A stretch of 32,250 nt of DNA from QS-5-54-17 sp964489295 (lineage in GTDB: Bacteria > Patescibacteriota > Saccharimonadia > QS-5-54-17): assembly GCA_964489295.1 (NCBI GenBank), contig CAZAXT010000008.1, positions 1 through 32,250 of the forward strand. The letters are read 5' to 3'. The first letter of the stretch is position 1; the number at the start of each line of letters is the position of its first letter. A program made the position numbers and the translations under genes. Below, piece by piece: positions 22,033-30,883 of this stretch. A model generated the notes under the pieces. That model saw nothing but the letters and a program-made list of their open reading frames with translations, made no database searches and had not been told where the DNA came from.

Positions 22033-22311
22033 CTACCGATTGATGATAGGTGTGCTTACTGGAGCCAAAACGTATTCTTCCGAGTTGATCGAGAAAGGAC
22101 GTCGGATAGATGAAACTTGTAGATCCTGGGGTATTGGATTTGCCTGTATGACGTTCCGGATATATTCGTAGTACAATACCGGCTGAAGCGTAATACAACG
22201 AAAACACAGACGACCTAGTTGCCGAATGATATGATTGAACAGATTTTTACCCTTGATCCTCACTTGTACCCACTTGAACATGACCCAGTAGATACTGGCT
22301 GCTATCGCCAT
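22033..22311 (-). CDS. Possible hypothetical protein
   Basis: An open frame of 92 residues beginning MAIAASIYWVMFKWVQVRIK, with a weak hydrophobic N-terminus and a Ile/Pro/Arg-rich remainder. I recognise no domain. There is no ribosome-binding site or well-placed -10 box, and part of another frame is open over the same bases, so this may be non-coding. The rest of 21893-22438 shows no gene I can support. Confidence 0.25.
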   Translation of the reverse strand: MAIAASIYWVMFKWVQVRIKGKNLFNHIIRQLGRLCFRCITLQPVLYYEYIRNVIQANPIPQDLQVSSIRRPFSINSEEYVLAPVSTPIINR

Positions 22312-22438
22312 GGGCGTGTTTAATTACCGGGCCTGGATCGTGTGGCATCAATCATGAAGCAGATTATCACGGTTTTACTGGTGGTTCGGGGCTTCAATCG
22401 CGGGTGCCCTGGCGTGTTATAGCCTAGCAGGCCTCTTT

Positions 22439-22969
22439 GTGTTTACTACCAAAGTAGCTCTTATGATTATGGTTATTGGCGACATTGCATTCTACGGCGA
22501 GCTGGTCGTGCATACCCGGATCCTGGGAGAGTTGCTTCCTGATAAAACCACTGTCATCCGGCTTCTGACCGGAGTAATAATCGTGGCCGCCATTACCAGC
22601 CTAGTTACGTCTTGGCTGCACGGGAGTATGGTTATGGACGATGCCTTCCTATACTACGACGTACCCACCTTGGTACTCATAATCCGGAGTATGGGCGAAG
22701 CCTGTATATTCATACCGACGGCGTGGGCATTCTTCCGGCGCGCTCGTAACATCCATATCGCCTTTGACGCCTTAAATGCTTACGTCAGCGCCGTTTATCT
22801 CGGCGTAGCTCTGAGTGCTCTACACAGAGATTTGATACTCCACGGAGTGGAAACGCCGTGGCACGTAGCGTCGAATGTTGTCTTGTTCGGGGTGTTACTC
22901 GTCGCGATTCTGGTCGTCAGTCCACCCGGCAGACATCGCGCCCAGCAGACAGCTACAACGAACTTATAA
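22439..22969 (+). CDS. Integral membrane protein of unknown function
   Basis: 176 residues from a GTG, with about five hydrophobic helices (for example VALMIMVIGDIAFYGELVV, LTGVIIVAAITSLVTSW, ASNVVLFGVLLVAILVV) and a charged C-terminus. No family is recognised. The frame is open back to 22358 and reads SRLSRFYWWFGASIAGALAC, typical membrane-protein sequence, but without a start codon. An ATG at 22354 is one base out of frame, so a single-base change may have cut off the true N-terminus. It converges on the histidine kinase gene and overlaps its 3' end by 17 nt. Confidence 0.6.
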   Translation: MFTTKVALMIMVIGDIAFYGELVVHTRILGELLPDKTTVIRLLTGVIIVAAITSLVTSWLHGSMVMDDAFLYYDVPTLVLIIRSMGEACIFIPTAWAFFRRARNIHIAFDALNAYVSAVYLGVALSALHRDLILHGVETPWHVASNVVLFGVLLVAILVVSPPGRHRAQQTATTNL

Positions 22970-24647
22970 AATCATCGACTTGCTCGTTGACCGCGCGCAC
23001 CATACCATCCTCGCCGAGCGCGATGGAGGGCACCCGGACATAAAACGTCGAGCCTTTCTCCAGCTCGCTATCAAACCAAATTTCACCTTTGATCCGCTCG
23101 GCTAATGTGTGCGCCACGTACAGACCGAGACCGGTACCGCCAGTCTCACGGGTATGATACTCCTCGGACCGATAAAATTTTTCAAAAATACGCTTCTTGT
23201 CAGTAGCTGAAACCCCTTTTCCGGTATCACGGACATAAAAGACGGGCGCACCGGTTGTTTCATCAGGAGATACGCCGATGGTAACCGATCCCTCTTCGGT
23301 GTATTTGATGGCATTCCCGAGGAAATTGTGCATAATTTCCTGGATGTGTGATTGGCTGCTTGTAACAGAACCCAGATCCTGGGAGATTTCCGTCTGAAGC
23401 TCCAGACCTTTCTCATGCGCTTGCTCAGTATAATCACGTTGCAACTGATAGATGATTTCAGCGGGTTCTACGTCGGCCAGATCTTCTTTACTGATAGCGC
23501 TTTCTTCCTCGGTCAACATGGACAGATCCCGCACTAAGGCGCCCAGGAACTTGACGTTCTCATGAGCCTTATCGAGGAGATCTTTGGTTTGTTTCTTGTC
23601 AGGTACGAGATCCGGCATAAGTGCCGTGGACAAACTGGCTTCAGCGGTCGCAATGGGAGTCTTGAGTTCGTGGGATGTCACGGACACGAATTCATCACGG
23701 GCTTCATCGAGCGATTTTTCTTTGGTTATATCGCGGATTATAATGATATACCCCTCCGGGATCGAGTGCTGCCCACCCGTCGTGGTTATAGGGGAAATCG
23801 TAATATCCAGGTCGACATTACTCCCGTCATCGGCCGTAAAGCCGAAATCATGGTAGTGTTTGATGCCACCTCCCTTTTTCAGGAATTGGCTCAACTGGAC
23901 AGACTCATCCTGGCTGTTTTTCAAATCCAGACAATCATCAATAAACTGATCCCGTAAACTGGCGTTGGTATCGAGCAATTCGAGGGCGGCACCGTTGTGC
24001 ATAAGAATGGTGCCATCGTCCCGGACCGCGATGACGCTGAAGCTAATACTGTTAATCAAACTTAAGAGCCGTTGTTTTTCAACTTCCTTTTCCTGGTTGG
24101 CCCGTACGGCAGCCGTCCGTTCCTGGCGATCCCCGAGCGTTATCCGTTCGGCCAGAATACCATTGGTCGCGATAGCGAATAACAAAACCAGGCTGCTGCG
24201 GAACTGTTCGACCGTCGCACCTTCATACAGCTGGAGCAGCGCGAGTAAGACGATCGCGTGAAATACACCGAGCACTGCCAGGCCGCGGTAGCCGAACCAG
24301 AACGTAGCCGTTATGACCATGAAGGTAAATAATATGTAGTACGGGCTGGCCAGGCCTCCAGTCAACAGCACCAATACCAGGACGAACCCGTTGTCCATGA
24401 TATTCATGCTCAGCAACGAGCCGAACCGTGGTTGCAACATGACGCGCGGCCAGTACCAGAGTATGTTGTAGATGATCGCTGCACCGATCAATGCCATAAT
24501 CGGCACTGTCAGAAATTCTCCCAGCGGCATACTCACGATGATTAATACGATGGTCGCCCACCGGATATTCCGCGTGATCCTGGCATAGTACAGCCGTTTG
24601 TCGAACAAAAGTTGCTGCGATGATTCGGTTTGTGTTTGCTCCGCCAT
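22953..24647 (-). CDS. Membrane sensor histidine kinase with PAS domain
   Basis: 564 residues. About six transmembrane helices (30-165) form the sensor, with only short extracytoplasmic loops, so it probably senses a membrane or small-molecule cue. A short coiled coil leads to a PAS domain (about 195-305). The HisKA box has the phosphoacceptor H326 in SHELKTP. The ATPase domain shows the N box HNFLGNAIKYT (440-450), G1 DTGKGV (474-479) and G2 GGTGLGLYVAH (503-513). No response regulator gene is in the window, so it is an orphan here. It lies 85 nt behind proS on the same strand. Confidence 0.93.
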   Translation of the reverse strand: MAEQTQTESSQQLLFDKRLYYARITRNIRWATIVLIIVSMPLGEFLTVPIMALIGAAIIYNILWYWPRVMLQPRFGSLLSMNIMDNGFVLVLVLLTGGLASPYYILFTFMVITATFWFGYRGLAVLGVFHAIVLLALLQLYEGATVEQFRSSLVLLFAIATNGILAERITLGDRQERTAAVRANQEKEVEKQRLLSLINSISFSVIAVRDDGTILMHNGAALELLDTNASLRDQFIDDCLDLKNSQDESVQLSQFLKKGGGIKHYHDFGFTADDGSNVDLDITISPITTTGGQHSIPEGYIIIIRDITKEKSLDEARDEFVSVTSHELKTPIATAEASLSTALMPDLVPDKKQTKDLLDKAHENVKFLGALVRDLSMLTEEESAISKEDLADVEPAEIIYQLQRDYTEQAHEKGLELQTEISQDLGSVTSSQSHIQEIMHNFLGNAIKYTEEGSVTIGVSPDETTGAPVFYVRDTGKGVSATDKKRIFEKFYRSEEYHTRETGGTGLGLYVAHTLAERIKGEIWFDSELEKGSTFYVRVPSIALGEDGMVRAVNEQVDDFISSL

Positions 24648-24732
24648 TACCCAACAGGGTACTACACTGTATCGATTTTAACCACTCAGCTTCGACCTGC
24701 TCCGCCGGTAATGAGCCTGCATATACGGGTGC

Positions 24733-25971
24733 TCAGGCCAGTCTTGCTACAATCTTCTCCCTCTCAAGCATTTCGGACTCGCCGGTATTTCGCGGGGTGG
24801 CTTCTATTTTTCCTTGCTCCACGGTCTTTTGGCTGCACACCAGACGTAAGGGTACGCCCATTAAGTCCGCATCAGCTAGTTTCGTACCGGGCGATTCGTC
24901 GCGGTCATCATATAAAACCGTGGTGTTGCTCTCCCGTAGATATTGATACAAATTATCCGCTTGCTCCTCACCGCCTTGCAACGAAACAAGGTGGGCGGCC
25001 GCCGGCGAAACTGATTGAGGCCACACGAGCCCCTTATCGTCACTGAATTTTTCTACTAACACGCCCATAACACGCCCCGGACCGATACCGTAGCTTCCCA
25101 TGATGACGGGTTTTTCCTGACCGTCCCGATCCGTAAACGTTAGATCCAGACTATCGGAGAACTTGGTTCCGAGCGGAAATATGTTGGCAACTTCCGCTGC
25201 CGTGGCCTCAACCATCTCCTCGCGTTTTAATCCCAAATCCGTAAGCACGTCATCGGTTAAAACTTCCTCATTGACGGCAACCCCGCTCTTATCGTGTACA
25301 TAAATCGTATCCTCACCAGCTTCGGTTAATGTCTGATATTCGTGTGAAAACTGGGAAAAACTCCCGCCGTCTGCGTACGTATAATAAGTGTCACTCCCGA
25401 TACCGATACGCTCGAACACCCTGGCATACGCGTGTTTGGCCTGTTCGTAAAAAGCATCATGCTGCTCCTGGGAGGCAGAAAAGGAATACAGGTCTTTCAT
25501 GAGAAATTCGCGTCCCCGCATAATACCGGACTTTGCCCGTAATTCGTTCCGGAATTTGGTCTGGAACTGGTACGGATAGGCAGGAAGGTCACGGTAGGAA
25601 TGAATATACTCGCGCATAAGTGCTGTCAGCGGTTCCTCGTGCGTGGTCGCCAATCCGATCTCTCCACCGGCATGAAGTTGGGATTTGAACCAGACTTCCA
25701 GTACATCATCGGGCCACCGACCGGTCGCTTCCCACGTATCAGGGCGCTGCAGTGCTGTCATGTGCATTTCTTCACCGCCCAGTGCATCCATCTCTTCACG
25801 GATAATGGACACAATGTTGTTTAACACCTGCAATCCGAGCGGCAGAAACGCGTAGGCGCCCGCCATCTCTTTGTGTATATACCCGGCTTGGGCGAGCAGC
25901 CGTGCGTTTTTGGCTACTTCATGGGCAGGCGGTTCTTTGTGTGTTCGTACGAACGTCTGGCTGAATTTCAT
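24733..25971 (-). CDS. proS: Prolyl-tRNA synthetase, short form without the editing insert
   Basis: 412 residues; class II, charges tRNA-Pro. Motif 1 region AYAFLPLGLQVLNNI, motif 2 FRNELRAKSGIMRGREFLMKD and motif 3 GSYGIGPGRVMGVLVE are present, with a C-terminal anticodon-binding domain from about 310. Typical bacterial ProRS is near 570 residues because of a large editing insertion between motifs 2 and 3. Here that gap is only about 120 residues, so cis-editing of Ala-tRNA-Pro is predicted to be absent. TATGAT ends 6 nt before the ATG, predicting a leaderless mRNA. Confidence 0.95.
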   Translation of the reverse strand: MKFSQTFVRTHKEPPAHEVAKNARLLAQAGYIHKEMAGAYAFLPLGLQVLNNIVSIIREEMDALGGEEMHMTALQRPDTWEATGRWPDDVLEVWFKSQLHAGGEIGLATTHEEPLTALMREYIHSYRDLPAYPYQFQTKFRNELRAKSGIMRGREFLMKDLYSFSASQEQHDAFYEQAKHAYARVFERIGIGSDTYYTYADGGSFSQFSHEYQTLTEAGEDTIYVHDKSGVAVNEEVLTDDVLTDLGLKREEMVEATAAEVANIFPLGTKFSDSLDLTFTDRDGQEKPVIMGSYGIGPGRVMGVLVEKFSDDKGLVWPQSVSPAAAHLVSLQGGEEQADNLYQYLRESNTTVLYDDRDESPGTKLADADLMGVPLRLVCSQKTVEQGKIEATPRNTGESEMLEREKIVARLA

Positions 25972-25977
25972 ATATCC

Positions 25978-26005
25978 ATCATATCACCGCAATGAACGCG
26001 ATCAA
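25978..26005 (-). promoter_or_regulatory. proS promoter, leaderless arrangement
   Basis: TTGATC (26000-26005), a 16-nt spacer, TATGAT (25978-25983), then GGATAT and ATG. The -10 overlaps the stop codon of the upstream CPBP gene. Confidence 0.55.
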
Positions 26006-26737
26006 GTTTTTAGCCGCATGTAGCATAATAGCCGGCCATATACTTCCCGTTTTCATATACACGGCGCACAAAAAGAATGAAAAGATTCCGATCACCACCA
26101 TGGTTGCCACGGGTGGATGCAGCAACCCGAATCCGATACTTATCAGCACCGCGGCCGGCCACATGCCGATCAACTTCCCGATACCGGGCAACAATAACCC
26201 CCTGAATATCGTTTCCTCAGCGATCGGCGCGATCACGACCAAGGCCAGGAAAGCCAGGATCGCTTCTTTCATGCCCCGGGCATTGAGGAACGGGATACTT
26301 TGTTCCGCGTTCAGATTTACTCCTGGCGCTATATACTCCAAGAGCACCGTCGCCAGAAACGTTGCTACGATGAATCCGACGAGCGAAACGATCAACACTC
26401 CTGCCGCGCGAGCAACCGAAAACGACCGGAATCCGAGTTCCCGCAACCCGCCACCTCTATGGGCAACGAACCAATATATCAAACCTATCGCTATCAAACG
26501 GGTGCTTCCATAATAAGTAAAGAGAAGTGTAAGATTTTGTTCTAATGCGGCCTGCGAGGCTACAATTGAGTCACCACCACCCGTCTTGACAATACTAAAA
26601 ATCAGAAACGAAACCAGGACATCCACGGCTATAAAACCCGCCACGGTAAATACTATCGCCGCTGCCGGCCCCCATGGCACGGACTGCATTTGCGCATACT
26701 TAGAGGATTTTCTAGAAAAAGCGCTGGATATCCGCAT
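25979..26737 (-). CDS. CPBP-family intramembrane metalloprotease
   Basis: 252 residues with about seven transmembrane helices. It carries the Abi/CPBP (Rce1-like) motifs: EETIFRG (EExxxR) near residue 170 and FGLLHPP near 205, whose Glu and His residues form the active site. Substrate is unknown; bacterial members are linked to bacteriocin self-immunity or membrane-protein turnover. The ATG at 26737 overlaps the 3' end of rseP by 26 nt; the ATG at 26689 is a possible alternative. It is an insertion relative to the usual rseP-proS order. Confidence 0.88.
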   Translation of the reverse strand: MRISSAFSRKSSKYAQMQSVPWGPAAAIVFTVAGFIAVDVLVSFLIFSIVKTGGGDSIVASQAALEQNLTLLFTYYGSTRLIAIGLIYWFVAHRGGGLRELGFRSFSVARAAGVLIVSLVGFIVATFLATVLLEYIAPGVNLNAEQSIPFLNARGMKEAILAFLALVVIAPIAEETIFRGLLLPGIGKLIGMWPAAVLISIGFGLLHPPVATMVVIGIFSFFLCAVYMKTGSIWPAIMLHAAKNLIAFIAVI

Positions 26738-27803
26738 AGGTAACCAATGCTATGAGCGCGAGTAACGCCAAGAATCCGATACCGTGAATGCTGTTTTCTA
26801 CTTTTTCGGTCAACTGTTTTTTCAGTACACGGGCGCCGCTGATAACCGCCAAACGCCCGCCATCAAGGGCAGGAATGGGTAACGCATTGAATACCGCTAA
26901 AGCAGTTGAGATAAGCGCAATGAAAAACAGCAGGTACGGAAAACCAAGATTGCTCGCTTGCTCAAGAAATACCACGATACCCACCGGTCCGGCTACATTT
27001 TCTGCAGCCGCTGAACCAGCTCCTGTGATCAATCCGCTGATGACGTTCCACAATCCGGCTAACATGCCCGTCACCATTTGTCCGGTCACACCGATTGCAA
27101 TCAGTGGCGCGGCCCACGTATATCGACTAGTTTCCGCACTCCGTGAAACGATTCCTAAGTCGCCACCATCTTCATTTTTGCGAAGATGCACCGTTGCAGT
27201 CTCCGACACATCTCCCTCGCTAAACGTAACTGTGATCTCCTCCCCCGCGAGTTGCTGTGTTAACGAGCTGAGTTGCTGAGCCGACGTTATTTCGCGTCCA
27301 TTAATACTGGTTACGATATCGTTCTCTTCTATGCCGGCTTCAGCTGCGGGTGAATTTTCAGCAACTTGTACTGCTATTACATCTTGTTCCAGAATGGTTT
27401 GATCGGCGGGAACCTGGTATTGATTAATCAGCATGGTCGGCAATTGCGTGAATGCCAGAATCAATATAATTACCATGGTCGCCAGGACATTCATGCCAAC
27501 CCCGGCCAACAGAATCTTAGTTTTCACCCACAAGCTTTTGGAGCCAAAAGTCCCGGTACGTTTATCACCATCGGTTTCACCTTTTTGTTTCACGAATCCG
27601 CCTAATGGCAATAGGTTAATACTATACAACGTCTCACCGACTTGCTTACTGTAGATCCGCGGCGGAAAGCCGATGCCGAATTCTTCAACCACCACGCCGT
27701 TGCGGCGCGCTACGATGAAGTGTCCGAACTCATGGAGTACGACCAAAAGCGCGAATAATAAAACACCGATTGCTATCATCATACCTTGTCCAGTATCGGG
27801 CAT
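26712..27803 (-). CDS. rseP: Site-2-type zinc metalloprotease RseP
   Basis: 363 residues from the ATG at 27803; the ATG at 27782 gives 356 and is equally plausible. The zinc motif HEFGH is in the first helix (24-28), a PDZ domain covers about 145-215 (VAENSPAAEAGIEENDIVTS), and the second zinc ligand is in ALPIPALDGGRL near 315. It cleaves membrane proteins within the bilayer after a first cut by another protease. Position between uppS and proS matches the widespread cluster, here without cdsA and dxr. Confidence 0.95.
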   Translation of the reverse strand: MPDTGQGMMIAIGVLLFALLVVLHEFGHFIVARRNGVVVEEFGIGFPPRIYSKQVGETLYSINLLPLGGFVKQKGETDGDKRTGTFGSKSLWVKTKILLAGVGMNVLATMVIILILAFTQLPTMLINQYQVPADQTILEQDVIAVQVAENSPAAEAGIEENDIVTSINGREITSAQQLSSLTQQLAGEEITVTFSEGDVSETATVHLRKNEDGGDLGIVSRSAETSRYTWAAPLIAIGVTGQMVTGMLAGLWNVISGLITGAGSAAAENVAGPVGIVVFLEQASNLGFPYLLFFIALISTALAVFNALPIPALDGGRLAVISGARVLKKQLTEKVENSIHGIGFLALLALIALVTYADIQRFF

Positions 27804-27896
27804 GATGCGTTATTCATCAAGTACATGCACTTTGGACGATACAGCTATACCGTTAACGCGGGTCTCGGTATTGCATGTCTGAGCTGGTTGTACCTG

Positions 27897-28580
27897 TTAG
27901 GCGCCGAATCGCCGTTGACGGCTCTGATAAAACGTGATCGCTTCTTCCAGTGCGTCGCCGTCGTAATCCGGCCACATAACATCGGGCTGAAAACAGATCT
28001 CGGCGTACACAGATTCCCACGGCAAGAAACCGCTCAATCGGTATTCGGTCGTCCGGATCAACAAGTCCACATCCCGCATGCCACTGGTGGCCAGCGCATC
28101 AGAGACGGTTTCTTCGGTAATGTCCTCGGGTTTGATACCACGTTCGACGATCCGGGAAACCGCTTGCGTGATATCCCGACGGCCGCCGTAATTAAGCAGC
28201 AAATTTAAAACTCCGCGAGTGTTGTCCTTAGTCCGCTCTTCGGCCGCATCAATACTTTGGCTCAAATCTTCGGGAATATCTTCCCGGGAGCCGACCACCC
28301 GGACCCGGATGTTTTTTTCGTGCAAGTCGTCGATCTGACTATTGAACACCCACCGGAAGATATCCATCAAGCCATCTACCTCTTCCTTGGCCCGCTTCCA
28401 GTTTTCGCTGGAAAAAGCGAATACGCTCAATTCTTTAACGCCACGATCAAGTGCTCGCTCGGCCGTACGTTTGAGGGCATCGACTCCGGCGCGATGGCCG
28501 TCTATCGTCGACAATCCGCGCTCCTTGGCCCATCGTCGATTGCCGTCCAGAATGATGGCGATATGTGCTGGTACATCCAT
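27897..28580 (-). CDS. uppS: Undecaprenyl (isoprenyl) diphosphate synthase
   Basis: 227 residues. This cis-prenyltransferase makes the lipid carrier for peptidoglycan precursors. IILDGNRRWAKERG (9-22) carries the catalytic Asp, FAFSSENWKR is the substrate loop, LLLNYGGRRDI and DLLIRTTEYRLSGF lie further on, and YAEICF is near the end. The usual RTSGEQR reads RTTEYR, one residue shorter. The ATG at 28580 starts 2 nt after the frr stop, so translation is coupled. Confidence 0.96.
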   Translation of the reverse strand: MDVPAHIAIILDGNRRWAKERGLSTIDGHRAGVDALKRTAERALDRGVKELSVFAFSSENWKRAKEEVDGLMDIFRWVFNSQIDDLHEKNIRVRVVGSREDIPEDLSQSIDAAEERTKDNTRGVLNLLLNYGGRRDITQAVSRIVERGIKPEDITEETVSDALATSGMRDVDLLIRTTEYRLSGFLPWESVYAEICFQPDVMWPDYDGDALEEAITFYQSRQRRFGA

Positions 28581-28582
28581 GG

Positions 28583-29131
28583 TTATACCGTCTGCACTTC
28601 CTGTTTCTTATCCTCGGCTGCTTGGTCGACCGTGCCCCCGAACTCCTGAACCAGATCATCTAGCTGCTTTTTGGCTTGGTCGAATTCATCCTGACTGATC
28701 TGCTTCTCCTTCAGTTGGTTCTGATATTTTTTGAGTGCATCGTGCCGTATGTTCCGCAGCGCAACATGGGCGTCTTCAGCGATACTGCTGACCTGCTTAA
28801 CTAACTGTTCACGGCGGTCGGCCGTAGGGGTCGGCACGTTGATGTGAATGGTTTTGCCGTCGCTGACGGGCGTCAAGTCCACATCCGGGTTATCCCGCAA
28901 GGCTTTCTCGATCGGGGCAACCGAATTCGGATCCCATGGTGCAATCGTAATGGTAGTTGCCTCCGGTGTCGTGATGTTGGCCAGGGCTTTGATGGGCATC
29001 TGTTGATCGTAATAGGTGACGGTGACGTTTTCCACCATGGCCGTGTTCGCCCGACCGGTCCGGACGGTCTTGAGCTGTTCATGCAAATGGTCAACGGTGG
29101 ATTGCATTTTGTCTTTAACTTCGGACTGCAT
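28583..29131 (-). CDS. frr: Ribosome recycling factor
   Basis: 182 residues, the usual length. With EF-G it splits post-termination ribosomes. Signatures: VRTGRANTAMVENVTVTYYD near 20-40, LANITTPEATTITIAPWD, and the C-terminal RNIRHDALKK. It begins 4 nt after the tsf stop. In most bacteria pyrH lies between tsf and frr; it is absent here. Confidence 0.97.
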   Translation of the reverse strand: MQSEVKDKMQSTVDHLHEQLKTVRTGRANTAMVENVTVTYYDQQMPIKALANITTPEATTITIAPWDPNSVAPIEKALRDNPDVDLTPVSDGKTIHINVPTPTADRREQLVKQVSSIAEDAHVALRNIRHDALKKYQNQLKEKQISQDEFDQAKKQLDDLVQEFGGTVDQAAEDKKQEVQTV

Positions 29132-29135
29132 ATGT

Positions 29136-29720
29136 TTAGGCTCCCAACTCCATTCGTGAGAAATCGGTTATCCGGATATTTTCCCCGGTCTGGGCGACTT
29201 GCTCCGCCAAGTAGGTTTCGATGGTTTTATCCGGATCCTTAATGAATGGCTGCTTATACAAACACACTTGTTCGTAGAATTTATCCAATTTGCCCGAAAC
29301 GATTTTTTCTTTTACGTCTTCGGGTTTATCCTGGATTTCTTCCGTGTAAACCGACTTTTCCTGCTCGAGAACCGATTCGGGTACATCATCGGGGGCGATG
29401 TATTGCGGGTCGGCAGCGGCTACGTGCATGGCGATGTCGTGCACGAACCGGGTAAATTCGTCGGTCCGGGCTACGAAATCGGTTTCGCACTCAATTTTGA
29501 CCATCGCGCCAACCTTGCCCATGTGCACGTAAGCATCGACTACACCTGATTCGGTAGCCCGCTCAGCCCGTTTCTGGGCTTTGTCGTGGCCTTGTTTCCG
29601 TAGGATTTCCATGGCTTTGTCATGGTCACCGTCTGCTTCCTGGAGCGCCTTTTTGGCATTCATCATACCCACACCTGTTGCCTGGCGCAGTTGTTGTATG
29701 TCCTGGGTTGAAATCGACAT
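29136..29720 (-). CDS. tsf: Elongation factor Ts
   Basis: 194 residues, short compared with the roughly 280 of E. coli and like the compact single-subdomain forms. It exchanges GDP for GTP on EF-Tu. The UBA-like N-terminus has LRQATGVGMMNAKKALQEAD, and the core shows IECETDFVARTDEF. The ATG overlaps the rpsB stop (TGATG), with GAGGAGG 9 nt upstream. Confidence 0.97.
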   Translation of the reverse strand: MSISTQDIQQLRQATGVGMMNAKKALQEADGDHDKAMEILRKQGHDKAQKRAERATESGVVDAYVHMGKVGAMVKIECETDFVARTDEFTRFVHDIAMHVAAADPQYIAPDDVPESVLEQEKSVYTEEIQDKPEDVKEKIVSGKLDKFYEQVCLYKQPFIKDPDKTIETYLAEQVAQTGENIRITDFSRMELGA

Positions 29721-30697
29721 CAGGAGGCCTCCTCTTGCGGTTGCTCATTTGCGTTACTCGAAGTCGCCTTAGAAGTCGTCTTGGTGGTACGTTTCCGCGA
29801 GGTAGAACCGGACGCCGAGGTGTTGTCTTTGTCATGAGACGAAGTATCCGCTTGTTGTGATGTTTGCCCGGCCTCAGATGATTCGGTCTCTGTGGCGGAA
29901 TCGCTATTTTCAGCCTGTGTGGCTTTTTTCTTAGTCCCGGATTGCCCGCTCTTGGCCTTCGACGCGTCACTGGATTTGGATGACTTGGTTTTGGAAGCCG
30001 CGGATGCGTGTTCCTTAGCGCCGGCAGCGGCCGCTTCGGCGATCGTGCCAGCGATCAACGAAACGGTTTTGACGGCATCATCATTGGCAGGGATAGCATA
30101 ATCAATGGGTCCGGGATCGGAGTTACTATCCACGAGCGCGATAACCGGAATGCCTAACCGGTTGGCTTCACGGACAGCCGTCTTTTCGTTGTTGACATCG
30201 GAAACGAACAATGCCCCGGGCAACTCTTCCATGTCGGCCAAACCGGTAAATGAAATGGCCATTTTATCGCGTTCTTCCTGGAATTTGGTAATTTCCCGCT
30301 TATTGTAAGTCTCGTTCAGCTCACCGCTTTCCAGCTGCTGGGTGAGTTTCCTGAAATACCGGATGCGACGGAGAATGGTATCGAAATTCGTTAATATGCC
30401 GCCGAACCATCTATCGATTACGTATGGCATACCAGCGTCACCAGCAACCTGTTGGATAGTAGGTGCGATATGTTTTTTGGTACCCGTGAACAGAATCTGT
30501 TTACCGGCGGCAGTGGTACTCTTGGCGAATTCGGCCGCTTCCCGCATGCGCTCGGCGGTTTGCACCAGATCGATGATGTATATACCGCCGCGTTCAGTAT
30601 AAATATACGGCCGCATCTTCGGATTCCACCGGCTCGTTCGGTGACCGAAATGGGCGCCGGCTTCCAAGAGTGATTTCACGTCTTCCTGTTGGCTCAT
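29720..30697 (-). CDS. rpsB: 30S ribosomal protein S2 with long low-complexity tail
   Basis: 325 residues. Residues 1-225 are a standard S2: LLEAGAHFGHRTSRWNPKM at the start, FTGTKKHI, DRWFGGILTNF and the conserved PGPIDYAIPANDD. Residues 226-325 are a Ser/Thr/Ala/Lys/Glu-rich tail with no visible fold, absent from typical S2 proteins (about 230-260 residues). The ATG at 30697 follows AAAGGA with 7 nt spacing. A promoter at 30822-30850 and a hairpin leader at 30717-30764 precede it. Confidence 0.97.
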   Translation of the reverse strand: MSQQEDVKSLLEAGAHFGHRTSRWNPKMRPYIYTERGGIYIIDLVQTAERMREAAEFAKSTTAAGKQILFTGTKKHIAPTIQQVAGDAGMPYVIDRWFGGILTNFDTILRRIRYFRKLTQQLESGELNETYNKREITKFQEERDKMAISFTGLADMEELPGALFVSDVNNEKTAVREANRLGIPVIALVDSNSDPGPIDYAIPANDDAVKTVSLIAGTIAEAAAAGAKEHASAASKTKSSKSSDASKAKSGQSGTKKKATQAENSDSATETESSEAGQTSQQADTSSHDKDNTSASGSTSRKRTTKTTSKATSSNANEQPQEEAS

Positions 30698-30716
30698 GTT
30701 TGCATCCTTTCTTCGA

Positions 30717-30764
30717 CACACAAGCAGGTATCCGCACCGGGCGGAAGAATGCACGCGCTTGTGT
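30717..30764 (-). promoter_or_regulatory. Hairpin in the rpsB leader, possible S2 autoregulatory element
   Basis: ACACAAGC (30757-30764) pairs perfectly with GCTTGTGT (30717-30724), with an inner CCGC/GCGG hairpin. It ends about 20 nt before the start codon, next to the ribosome-binding site. S2 autoregulation through its leader is known in other bacteria; the role here is inferred. Confidence 0.45.
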
Positions 30765-30821
30765 TGATTGGTTTATGTACTGCGCAACGGTAATCCTTAT
30801 GGCACACGATTGCACACGCAT

Positions 30822-30850
30822 AGACTAGCGCTCTGCGGACACGAATGCAA
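30822..30850 (-). promoter_or_regulatory. rpsB operon promoter
   Basis: TTGCAT (30845-30850), exactly 17 nt, TAGTCT (30822-30827) on the minus strand, giving a leader of about 120 nt. Confidence 0.55.
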
Positions 30851-30883
30851 GCATATGCATGCCGGGTTTTTACGAACAATTAC

